Source: Victivallales bacterium (GTDB taxonomy: Bacteria > Verrucomicrobiota > Lentisphaeria > Victivallales > UBA1829). From it: a stretch of 64,000 bases of DNA. This document shows positions 19,379-27,997 of the stretch, piece after piece. The stretch is taken from contig JAEEQN010000001.1 in the NCBI GenBank assembly GCA_016285345.1, positions 123,865-187,864 on the forward strand, in the 5' to 3' direction. The notes below the pieces were generated by a model. That model was given only the letters and a program-made list of their open reading frames with translations, did not search any database and was not told the origin of the DNA. Position numbers and translations under genes: made by a program. Position 1 is the first letter of the stretch. Each line of letters starts with the position of its first letter.

Positions 19379-19640
19379 TGTTTTGTGTTTTCTCTCTCTG
19401 TAAATTCTTCCAAATCATATCCTTTAGCAATAATCTTATCTTTAAGTTCTTTAGACAATGCAACAGATTTATCGTTTTTGAAATGTTCAGAATACAGAGG
19501 ATGATATCCCCTCTTTATTATTTCTTGCTCCTTTTTTCAAAAAATAAAAGAGCATCCGCATTCAGCTTCTCAGCCTCATCCGCGGTTGCGACGGGCACAG
19601 CGGCAGGCTTAGCCTTGGGCATCGTTTCGACGGGCTTCGA
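19374..19640 (-). pseudogene. Remnant of a gene carrying the AVPVxTxEEAxxLN module
   Basis: Frameshifted translation: PAAVPVATADEAEKLNADALLFFEKRSKK / KKEQEIIKRGYHPLYSEHFKNDKSVALSKELKDKIIAKGYDLEEFTERENTKHLA; the DNA around the module closely matches 4626-4675. Confidence 0.55.
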
Positions 19641-20714
19641 CAAAGATAGATAAAAAGGCTTAAACAGGGTTTTATTTTGGTTAATCAAATAACCAACATC
19701 TATTTCCCTGACAGGGTATTCATTCGGGAGAGACCGTTCGAAAACTTTGTATTTCCCATAGCGTCCTGTTTCATTCTTGGTATCTGCATAAAAACTTCGA
19801 TTATCTTTAAATCTTTTGCGTGATAGAAAAACTTGGTTTGTTGGAAACAAAAGATATATTATTTTGTCTTTAGACTGCAAATCAGCACCAACAATCCAAA
19901 TAAGTTTGTTTCCCAACTGATATATATATGTCTCAAAAAACGGGCTGCAGGATTTTAGTGTGCCGTTACAAATGATAGAGTTTAAGGCTGGGATAGTTTT
20001 TAAATCCTCAAAAGATGATGGGATAAACTTCTCATGGAAATATACCGAAATATATTGTTTTTTGCTTTTTATGTAATTCCTAGTCTTCTTTAATATTGTA
20101 TTGGAATTATATAAACATTTTTTTAAGGTTCCGGCACTATTTTTTCCCCCTTTTTCTGAAAATACTAGATATGCATTGTTATTCCAAAAGTCATATTGAT
20201 AATAGATCGAATCTAAATCTTCATATGTTTGTGGGGGGTGACATAAAACTATTTGATTGTTTTTTTGGGGAGAATACAGAATTCGATCATATTCCTTTTC
20301 TTCAATTAAAATAGTTGCTTCTTTGTCGTGTGATAAAAAGAATGCTGTATCTTCCATTAAACAAAACAAATAGTTGTTTCGTGAACCAGAAAAAGAGAGG
20401 AAGAAATGAGAGATTAATACCAAAAAGATAAAAGAAACAATAATTCTTTTTATTTGTTTGATTTGTACTACTTTTAATGCGTAGGCAAGCGAGATAATAT
20501 AGAAGATTTGAATCGAGAAACAGTATCTTGAAGTAATAATCGGTGCTTTTATTCTCCATACAAAGAAGAACATAATAGACAAAACAAAAAGAAGACCAAC
20601 TCTCCATTTAAAACAAAGGATTAAAATACAAAAAAACAAAAAAAGGAAAAAATCTGGAACATAAAGAGAGCGTATTATTGATACAAAAACATCTATCATT
20701 GTAAAAAAGCCCAA
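19518..20714 (-). CDS. C-terminal half of a polytopic GT-C/GT39-like glycosyltransferase (ORF B), with shared module at its C-terminus
   Basis: Several TM helices then a soluble domain; overlaps ORF A by 19 nt in the -1 frame; ATG at 20699 overlaps the ORF A stop (ATGA). Confidence 0.6.
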   Translation of the reverse strand: MGFFTMIDVFVSIIRSLYVPDFFLFLFFCILILCFKWRVGLLFVLSIMFFFVWRIKAPIITSRYCFSIQIFYIISLAYALKVVQIKQIKRIIVSFIFLVLISHFFLSFSGSRNNYLFCLMEDTAFFLSHDKEATILIEEKEYDRILYSPQKNNQIVLCHPPQTYEDLDSIYYQYDFWNNNAYLVFSEKGGKNSAGTLKKCLYNSNTILKKTRNYIKSKKQYISVYFHEKFIPSSFEDLKTIPALNSIICNGTLKSCSPFFETYIYQLGNKLIWIVGADLQSKDKIIYLLFPTNQVFLSRKRFKDNRSFYADTKNETGRYGKYKVFERSLPNEYPVREIDVGYLINQNKTLFKPFYLSLSKPVETMPKAKPAAVPVATADEAEKLNADALLFFEKRSKK

Positions 20715-21493
20715 TTGAGAATAAAATCAAACTTCTTTAAATAACGGCCAGACAAAAAATAAGAAAATGGGACATTCATAATATAAACGATTGAGCCAAA
20801 AGAAATAATTGAGAATGAAATGAATAAGAATAATTTCTTTATGCCTTTTGAAAAAGATTTAAGGTTTGAAAATGTTATCCAAAGTACAAAGATTGCAAAC
20901 AATTCTAATGCTTCAAATCTGCATAAGAGAGCGCATGAGGAGAATATCGCGGCATATGCCACATAGAATATTTTACTTGTTCTGGTAAGACTTTTTATAA
21001 AAAAATATGTCGCCAGACAGGAAAAAAATAAATAGGAGTTTTCTCTTGTCATTTGACAAGAGTAATGAATAAGTGTTGGATGTGTTGCCACTAATATGCC
21101 GCTACACAATGCAGCGGCTTTTGAGGGAAATAATGCATATGCTATTTTGATTAACGCTATAATGATCCCCAAACCTAAAACAATATTGATGATTGTTCCA
21201 CCTTTAATTACATCATATCCGAATAATGAATAAGGTATCTTGAGAATGAAGATGCTGAGAGGAGGATAATATGATTTACCCGGAATAATGCCCGAAAAAT
21301 CCCATAATTCAATAAACTCCTTGTATTTAAAGGAATCGCGAACAGGGACAGGATATACGATGCAATATATGACTCTAATTAGTCCCCCCAGCGCAACGCA
21401 TGGTATATCAATCGAAAACAGATCTTTTTTTTGTGAAAAAAACATACGAGGCTTCAGCCAGAATTTGGTCGTATCCTCTTCAATCATGTCCGG
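20696..21493 (-). CDS. N-terminal half of a polytopic GT-C/GT39-like glycosyltransferase (ORF A)
   Basis: MIEEDTTKFWLKPRMFFS...DSFKYKEFIELWDFSGIIPGKSYYPPLSIFILKIPYSLFG resembles ArnT/PMT-like N-termini; start taken at MIEEDT (approximate), since the ORF-track N-terminus (MGALQRSSG) lies in a repeat. Confidence 0.6.
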   Translation of the reverse strand, partial: PDMIEEDTTKFWLKPRMFFSQKKDLFSIDIPCVALGGLIRVIYCIVYPVPVRDSFKYKEFIELWDFSGIIPGKSYYPPLSIFILKIPYSLFGYDVIKGGTIINIVLGLGIIIALIKIAYALFPSKAAALCSGILVATHPTLIHYSCQMTRENSYLFFSCLATYFFIKSLTRTSKIFYVAYAAIFSSCALLCRFEALELFAIFVLWITFSNLKSFSKGIKKLFLFISFSIISFGSIVYIMNVPFSYFLSGRYLKKFDFILNWAFLQ

Positions 21494-21569
21494 CATGTCC
21501 TTAATATGAGAGTTTACTGTGGCTTGCGACGAACATGCGGGCAACTGTGTTTGAGCAGTCCCGCTGGAA

Positions 21570-21609
21570 CGTTGTAATGCTCCCATTTATCAATGTGAGC
21601 ATTACAACG
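21570..21609. repeat. Perfect 13-bp inverted repeat CGTTGTAATGCTC / GAGCATTACAACG with 14-nt loop
   Basis: Arms 21570-21582 and 21597-21609 are exact reverse complements. Confidence 0.95.
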
Positions 21610-21633
21610 ATCTCCTGAGACTGTCACAATATA

Positions 21634-22935
21634 TTAATACTCTACAATAAAGTCTTCAATTTGAACAGTATTCTGTTCCTGCTGACCGGCGGTATTTGAG
21701 AGAATAACCGGAACGACATAATATGTCCCACGACAAAGTTTGGATCCAAATTTCAGGTGATTGTCATCTTTTTTTATCTTAGCCGAAAAAGTTACTTCTT
21801 CTCCAGGTTGGAGCAATTGTGAACCAGTATAAAGGTAAGTCGCTCCTTGGCGAGATTGGACTCGAACAGAAGTCCCGATTTTGATATCTTTTTTACTTGC
21901 CTTGTTAAATAGAATTTCAACATGACTATCATCAACTTTTTTCACATCCTCTATTGTTCCTTCCACAAATGAATGATTTGGAAAGTCAGAAAGATCTTCT
22001 TTTGCGTCCAAAACAAGACGGCATCCTTTTTCCCATTCAGGCTCCGAATCCACAACGATTGTGTTTTTTTCCTTGTCAATCGAAATGACATTCATAACTT
22101 TGCCGCTTTTATATGGTATATTTTTGTTGTCAATTAACTTCCCATCCTTTGTATATGGAGCATAGCCCAGATAAACTTTTGTTGGTTTCTCGCCAATGTT
22201 CTTTATCCTGACCGAATTGGTAATAGTATTATCAGAAACAAGTATTCTGTTTTTGGAATAGACTCTGGAACGTATCCCTGTTAATGAGAAAGAATTCTCT
22301 GTAATCTTTGTTTTTGCATCAGAAGTCGAACAATTCGTATCCGTAATGACAAGTTTTCCTGGGGAAGAAAGAAAGAGATCATTCTTCATAAAAGATAAAA
22401 CAATCCTTTCTACTTCCAATTTTCTGGAATTTGTTGCGGTAAAGCTTAGAAAGAATGAATAATCATTTGTATCTTCCAGATGGAATGTCGCCGATTTTAC
22501 ACTGTAACCTATAAAAGTGTCATTTTGCAATGCATCTGAAATAACTGTTTTTTCGTTGCTCAAAACAGAAAATTGCAAATCATCATTTTTTGAAATAATG
22601 TCAATTCTGCAGTCCTGCGATACATCGACATTTGCAAGCTGGATTCTTAAGAGAGAACTTTTTTTGAGTTCATCGTCTAAAAGAATGTTAATCGTTTCAT
22701 TTTGACTGAAAACGCTTTTCTCCGTCCAAAATTGTTTAATATTTGACGGAGTAAAAACAATGGTGTTGTTGTATCCTTTTGACTGAATATAGGAATCAAG
22801 CAAGGCTGCATCATCCGTTTTCTGTTTGTCGGTCTGTGCGTTACCAATGAGTGTCATCACCAAAGAAGCCAGGATAGCAATAGTCTTGAATGCCCCGCAG
22901 CTTTTCTTAATTTTTTTTTGCGCAAAGATAATCAT
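21634..22935 (-). CDS. Secreted hypothetical protein
   Basis: 433 aa, N-terminal signal-like segment FKTIAILASLVMTLIGNAQT; no recognised catalytic motif. Confidence 0.75.
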   Translation of the reverse strand: MIIFAQKKIKKSCGAFKTIAILASLVMTLIGNAQTDKQKTDDAALLDSYIQSKGYNNTIVFTPSNIKQFWTEKSVFSQNETINILLDDELKKSSLLRIQLANVDVSQDCRIDIISKNDDLQFSVLSNEKTVISDALQNDTFIGYSVKSATFHLEDTNDYSFFLSFTATNSRKLEVERIVLSFMKNDLFLSSPGKLVITDTNCSTSDAKTKITENSFSLTGIRSRVYSKNRILVSDNTITNSVRIKNIGEKPTKVYLGYAPYTKDGKLIDNKNIPYKSGKVMNVISIDKEKNTIVVDSEPEWEKGCRLVLDAKEDLSDFPNHSFVEGTIEDVKKVDDSHVEILFNKASKKDIKIGTSVRVQSRQGATYLYTGSQLLQPGEEVTFSAKIKKDDNHLKFGSKLCRGTYYVVPVILSNTAGQQEQNTVQIEDFIVEY

Positions 22936-23203
22936 AGAATCTCTCCGTAAGTTGTTTGGTTTATTTATTTGTAAATTTGAGTGTTTGTATCACTGTTTTC
23001 TGGTTCTATTTTTCAGAAATGATTGTAAATATTTGCTTTTACATTGTGTTGAAAAGCACTAACCACCTCAATATAAACGTAGGAGGTCCGATAATACTGT
23101 GCCGGGTTCTGCGGGTTTGTCGCAGTCCTTCGCATTCTTCAAAGCCATCTGCCAAAAACGCTCTATAGTTTTCACCGTCACAACGACTCCTGCATCCATG
23201 CTA

Positions 23204-24388
23204 TTACCCTTTCACAACAGATCTGAGCTTGCCTCTAATAGATTCCGGTATCATTCTCCAAAGTCTTTGCTTCAATGGAGGCTTAGTACACTCAAATACC
23301 GCCTTCCTAAAACTTGTTCTCTTCAACAATTCGAAAAACTTATCACGGTTCCTGTGCATATCAGTGGGTGCTCTGAACAATCTCTGACTTGTGAGAGCCC
23401 ACTCCGATGAAACTTCTTCTAAATCCATTACGGTTTTTATCGTTTCAAAGGCATCTCTTGCTTTTTCGGTATTGAACAGAAGCAAGGAAACACCTTCAAT
23501 CGGTCGATAATCCGGTTTCACCTTTTCAATTCCCCAAGCATCTGCAATCGTGAAGTCAGAAACCCTTTCTTTGCATGTGAAATGGCATACAGCACATGAC
23601 GGTCTGTAAAAAAGACGTGAATAATATCCTCGTAAAAAAGGATCTTTTTCTCTTGTGCGAATATACTTGTGTCCATTACTAAATTCAACCCATGCGGTTC
23701 TTGAATTGACTTTGTTTCTATCCGCTTCTTTATTCTTGAATCTAAACTCGCAAACGTGCGCTTTTTCTTTTTCTTCTTCCTCTTTTATGTACTTATCAAA
23801 CAATGCTTGGCTTGGAACACCATGGCAAAGAATGCTTACCGTTACCAAATTGTCTCTTGAAACTTTTTTTGTATCAAGGTATGAAATCAAAGCCGCACAT
23901 TGGCATGATACACCTGAGAATAAGACCTTCTTTCCAGCCTTCAAATCATCTTCAATCTTATTGAAGCACCCAACTGTATCGCTTTGAATGTATTTGGATT
24001 TTCTGAACTTCTTGCATTCATCTTCCGTTTCCGCCCGTCCGTGAACAACCTTAAAGTGATCCTCATACTGTGCGCCGTAGACTACATATCCTCCTCGATA
24101 ATATGTTTGGTATATTGCTGTAAAAGCGCCGCCAGACGAGCTGTCATAGATCACATCTTTGGATTTGTATGTACCTACATACGATTTGACAGAAGCATAA
24201 CTTTGGAAATTGGAAAAGTTCAAAGGACATGTTTTTTCACACAGACTGCAGTTGATGCATTTCTCTTTGTCGATTACAGGATATCTGAAAGTCTCATCAT
24301 CTTCCTTTAATGAAATAGCGCCTTTGGGGCATATGTCCGCACAGGCGCCGCATCCACAGCAATTCTTATTGCATTCTTTGATGGCCAT
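23204..24388 (-). CDS. 4Fe-4S / coenzyme F420 hydrogenase-dehydrogenase beta-subunit-like protein
   Basis: CNKNCCGCGACADICPKGAISL and KCINCSLCEKTCPLNF ferredoxin motifs; downstream FSGVSCQCAALISYL and CHFTCKERVSDFTIADAWGIEK typical of polysaccharide-cluster F420-beta proteins. Confidence 0.88.
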   Translation of the reverse strand: MAIKECNKNCCGCGACADICPKGAISLKEDDETFRYPVIDKEKCINCSLCEKTCPLNFSNFQSYASVKSYVGTYKSKDVIYDSSSGGAFTAIYQTYYRGGYVVYGAQYEDHFKVVHGRAETEDECKKFRKSKYIQSDTVGCFNKIEDDLKAGKKVLFSGVSCQCAALISYLDTKKVSRDNLVTVSILCHGVPSQALFDKYIKEEEEKEKAHVCEFRFKNKEADRNKVNSRTAWVEFSNGHKYIRTREKDPFLRGYYSRLFYRPSCAVCHFTCKERVSDFTIADAWGIEKVKPDYRPIEGVSLLLFNTEKARDAFETIKTVMDLEEVSSEWALTSQRLFRAPTDMHRNRDKFFELLKRTSFRKAVFECTKPPLKQRLWRMIPESIRGKLRSVVKG

Positions 24389-24390
24389 GC

Positions 24391-24819
24391 CTATCCCTCG
24401 TTTATCTTGTGAAGAACTTCAGATAAAAGTGTCGACGATACTCCTTCCGTATGAGGGAGGAAAACAACATCAACACCTACCTGTTTGAACTCTTCAATCA
24501 TTTTGTTATACATGTCGCTTCCCTTCCAGTCGGATCCGTGAAAAAGCGCATCAAAATGAAGCTTTTTCCATGCTTCCATCTTGTTCATAGAGGTCTGAGG
24601 TACAGCCTCATCAACGCACTTGAGGGCGGACACGATAGCAATTCTTTCCTTAAAAGGGATAATAGGACTCTTGTGTTTATAGTTCTTAACGACTTCATCC
24701 GTACTAACGCCGACTATCAAATAGTCACACTGCTCCTTGGCTTTTTGAAGAATATTCAAATGCCCGATATGAAACATATCGTATACTCCTGTGGTGTAAC
24801 CTATTTTGTACTTAGCCAT
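24391..24819 (-). CDS. tagD: Glycerol-3-phosphate cytidylyltransferase-like
   Basis: GVYDMFHIGHLNIL (HxGH), HGSDWKGSDMYNK, EGVSSTLL. Confidence 0.85.
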   Translation of the reverse strand: MAKYKIGYTTGVYDMFHIGHLNILQKAKEQCDYLIVGVSTDEVVKNYKHKSPIIPFKERIAIVSALKCVDEAVPQTSMNKMEAWKKLHFDALFHGSDWKGSDMYNKMIEEFKQVGVDVVFLPHTEGVSSTLLSEVLHKINEG

Positions 24820-26348
24820 TGAAAGAAGCTCCTTTCTTTGCTTTTAAAAATTCCTTTAAATTTAACAAAAAGGATCGTAAGTTCCTTTTTGTATATCAAA
24901 AAATCAAAAATAAAAGTTAATGCGGTTGCTACAATAGTTGTAACAATTGCCATTAATACCCATTGCCATATGTTCGATATATCTATAAGATATATCTTTG
25001 AAATAAGCACAGTCGTGAGACTAATGCAGAGAAAAACAACGAGATGCTTTAGGAAAATCGAAAGACTCCTTTTCAGAATATTTCTTCCAAGATATATAGC
25101 ATATTGAAATGTTCGAAAAACAGCAGCACATAGGCTACCAATCGCAACGCCGACTAACCCATAGTGTATTACAAATATCAACGAAACAACAATGTTGATT
25201 ATTGCTTCGGCAAACGCACCATTTCTTGTTTGTTTATAATGACCTACTGCTTTTACAACCGTTTCATAAGGAATCCTGAAACAGCTAAAAGCGCCAGCGA
25301 TTGTAAAGATGATCCCAAACACTGGTCTAATGTAATTTACATCATGTACGCCATGGGTATATATACCAGCAAATGAAGTTATCATAACAAGAGTTACGGA
25401 GTAAAGAACAGATGCAATTGAGAATACAATAAGTTCATATAGGGCAAGGTTTGAATGCATTAGCTCCACCTCGTTTTTAACATACATATTACCGAAGGCG
25501 GCTCCAAATCCCGTAATAAAATTTGTAACAACTCTACGTATGCTTACTATGACAAAACAATAAACTGTGTACACAGAAACTTCTAAAAGCCCGGCAAATA
25601 CCGTCAAAACCATAATGCCAGTATTATTATTTACAAAGTTTGCTACTTCGTGACCGACAGCATCCCATCGTTGTTTGATTAAATCACCTTTTGCCTCGAC
25701 TGTTTTATCGATATGATATTTTTTTTTGGTGTATAGGCTAACAGCTATAGGCATAATCACAAAAACAATCGAGCTTCCAAGCTTTACTAAATGAATGGTT
25801 CCCCCGAGTAAAATAATAAATACCGCTACAATGGTATTAATTATTTTTCCTATAATATCAAAGACAAATGTTACACTTTGTTTCTGATCAGCTATCAAAA
25901 CCATTTTATATGTCAAACCAAAATAATACTGAGCAAAAGTTGACATAGATATAATCAAGATAAGTGAAAAGGAAAATAACCATGTAAAATCTCTATTAAT
26001 CCAAATTGGATATATAACTGAGAAGATGATTGCAAAAGCAACAAAAATCAAAGCGATTTTGCGCATGAAGCGTTCGGTCTGAATGACAATCGCACTGATT
26101 CCCTTGTAATCATGTTCAGCTAAAGGTTTATATAGAGCAACTCTGGTAACGCCACCGATTCCTGCCTTCATTAAGGCAATCACAGAAATGAATTGACTGA
26201 TAGAAGATGTGATCCCATTATATGCGGATCCAAATGTTGTCATAATTAATCTTGGAAGGATTAATCCACATATCAATGCCACAAATTCATCGGCAAATCC
26301 CATGATGGTGTTTAGGAAAGCCTTTTGACTTCTACTCTCTTTTCGCAT
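24801..26348 (-). CDS. Polysaccharide flippase (Wzx-like)
   Basis: 515 aa polytopic MATE-like protein: GFADEFVALICGLILPRLIMTTFGSAYNGITSSISQFISVIALMKAGIGGVTRVALYKPLAEHD. Confidence 0.85.
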   Translation of the reverse strand: MRKESRSQKAFLNTIMGFADEFVALICGLILPRLIMTTFGSAYNGITSSISQFISVIALMKAGIGGVTRVALYKPLAEHDYKGISAIVIQTERFMRKIALIFVAFAIIFSVIYPIWINRDFTWLFSFSLILIISMSTFAQYYFGLTYKMVLIADQKQSVTFVFDIIGKIINTIVAVFIILLGGTIHLVKLGSSIVFVIMPIAVSLYTKKKYHIDKTVEAKGDLIKQRWDAVGHEVANFVNNNTGIMVLTVFAGLLEVSVYTVYCFVIVSIRRVVTNFITGFGAAFGNMYVKNEVELMHSNLALYELIVFSIASVLYSVTLVMITSFAGIYTHGVHDVNYIRPVFGIIFTIAGAFSCFRIPYETVVKAVGHYKQTRNGAFAEAIINIVVSLIFVIHYGLVGVAIGSLCAAVFRTFQYAIYLGRNILKRSLSIFLKHLVVFLCISLTTVLISKIYLIDISNIWQWVLMAIVTTIVATALTFIFDFLIYKKELTILFVKFKGIFKSKERSFFQWLSTK

Positions 26349-26352
26349 GTCC

Positions 26353-27123
26353 TTACCTTATATCAAATATCTTGCTCATCTCAGAATCAATATATTCTTG
26401 AGGAGGGTATTTCATGTAATCGCCATAATATTGCTTCAAGTAGAAATCTGTTTGATCCGGTATTCTTACAGATAATCCTTCATACTCTGCGATTACACCC
26501 TGCCCGTAAACTTCTTTTCTGAAAATATTCTTTTTCCCATATTTGCCAGATGGATTCATGACAAATGAAGCCGTTGAATATAGGTATCTATTGCACAGCT
26601 TGTTAAATTCCTCAATAAAATACATTCTACTATACTTTCCAACACCTAACTTTCCAAAAGCGAATAAAAATTTACCTTTTAGCAACAGCTTCCAAAATGG
26701 CTGTCTCATAAGAGCATTGGATTTGGTATAGTAACGAGCCTCTTCGATCAGTTTAAGCTGTTCAGATTCATCATTTGGAAGCCCTATCAACCTAAAAACA
26801 TCCAAATGCAGCTTATTTGTACTATATCCTCTTAAACCAATTCTAGGAAATTGCCTTAAAGTTTTGTCGTCAATTTTATAATAATCAACATAATATTTTG
26901 GGGGAAGCTCATGAATCATGCACTCAACGAATCTGTCAATTTCGTTCTCGGGAACAATAATATCCGCATCATAATCCCAAGGAATCGGACCTTTATGTCT
27001 GACCGCACCCAATACGGTGCCTGCTTGACAATAATATGTTATGTTGTTTCTGTCACAGATGCTAACAGTTATTGCCATCAACTCTTTTTCTATTTCCTGC
27101 ATTTTTTGTATTGAATATTTCAT
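26353..27123 (-). CDS. LicD-family phosphotransferase 1
   Basis: MKYSIQKMQEIEKELMAITVSICDRNNITYYCQAGTVLGAVRHKGPIPWDYDADIIVP; start set at ATG 27123. Confidence 0.9.
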   Translation of the reverse strand: MKYSIQKMQEIEKELMAITVSICDRNNITYYCQAGTVLGAVRHKGPIPWDYDADIIVPENEIDRFVECMIHELPPKYYVDYYKIDDKTLRQFPRIGLRGYSTNKLHLDVFRLIGLPNDESEQLKLIEEARYYTKSNALMRQPFWKLLLKGKFLFAFGKLGVGKYSRMYFIEEFNKLCNRYLYSTASFVMNPSGKYGKKNIFRKEVYGQGVIAEYEGLSVRIPDQTDFYLKQYYGDYMKYPPQEYIDSEMSKIFDIR

Positions 27124-27133
27124 CGTTTTCTCC

Positions 27134-27976
27134 CTATAAAATATCAGATATAGACAGTTTCGTTTTTTCATCGGCAAATAAAGCCTCGGTACCATCACTA
27201 AACCTGACATATGCCGGATAGTGTGTTTTTCTTTTTTCCACTGGAGGAAGTTCCATATAGTTGTTTCCAAATATATTTTTCAAAACTGCTTCTGATTTAT
27301 CCGGTGCAATATATATCCTATTTTCAAATTTTATATCGCACCCATTTCCAAATGCTTCCTTCTCTATTGTTCTTCTCTTTATTGGGTACTGAGAACCAAA
27401 GTTGGAATAATATTTTCTATTATTCCCATTTGTCATTGTCATGATAAAATTCGCTATCTTAAATAAAGCTTTGTAGGTAAGGAATTTTACAATATATTTT
27501 TTTAGCCCAGAAAATGATTCTGGAGACCTTTTTCCGCTGATCATTACGGCTAGCTTCTTAATGATTTGTTTTCGGAGTTCAACAAATCGGCTGTATCCAT
27601 TGGTATCGTCAATTGGAAAAACATCTACAAATATTCCGCAATTCCTTTGCGCTCCCTGTTCTAAGAACACAGTCTGCGTGTTACTTATTTTTGCATAGAT
27701 TCTCCAGTACTCCGGTTCCGTCGTAATCCAATTCAGTTTATAACCATCTGGAAGCCGAGTCTTGCAAATATCTAGAAATCGATTGAAGTCTTCTCTTGGC
27801 ATCACAATATCAAGATCATCATCCCAGGGTATAAAACCGCCGTGCCGAATTGCTCCAAGAAGAGTACCGCTTATTAAATAGTAGTGAATGCGATTTTTTC
27901 TACATACCCTATCCACTACATCCATTATATCCAGAATTTCTTCATGAATTTTCTTTTGGTATAATGTTTTATCCAT
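27134..27976 (-). CDS. LicD-family phosphotransferase 2
   Basis: ILDIMDVVDRVCRKNRIHYYLISGTLLGAIRHGGFIPWDDDLDIVMPREDF. Confidence 0.93.
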   Translation of the reverse strand: MDKTLYQKKIHEEILDIMDVVDRVCRKNRIHYYLISGTLLGAIRHGGFIPWDDDLDIVMPREDFNRFLDICKTRLPDGYKLNWITTEPEYWRIYAKISNTQTVFLEQGAQRNCGIFVDVFPIDDTNGYSRFVELRKQIIKKLAVMISGKRSPESFSGLKKYIVKFLTYKALFKIANFIMTMTNGNNRKYYSNFGSQYPIKRRTIEKEAFGNGCDIKFENRIYIAPDKSEAVLKNIFGNNYMELPPVEKRKTHYPAYVRFSDGTEALFADEKTKLSISDIL

Positions 27977-27997
27977 TTAACGTTTCCTTCCCTCAAT

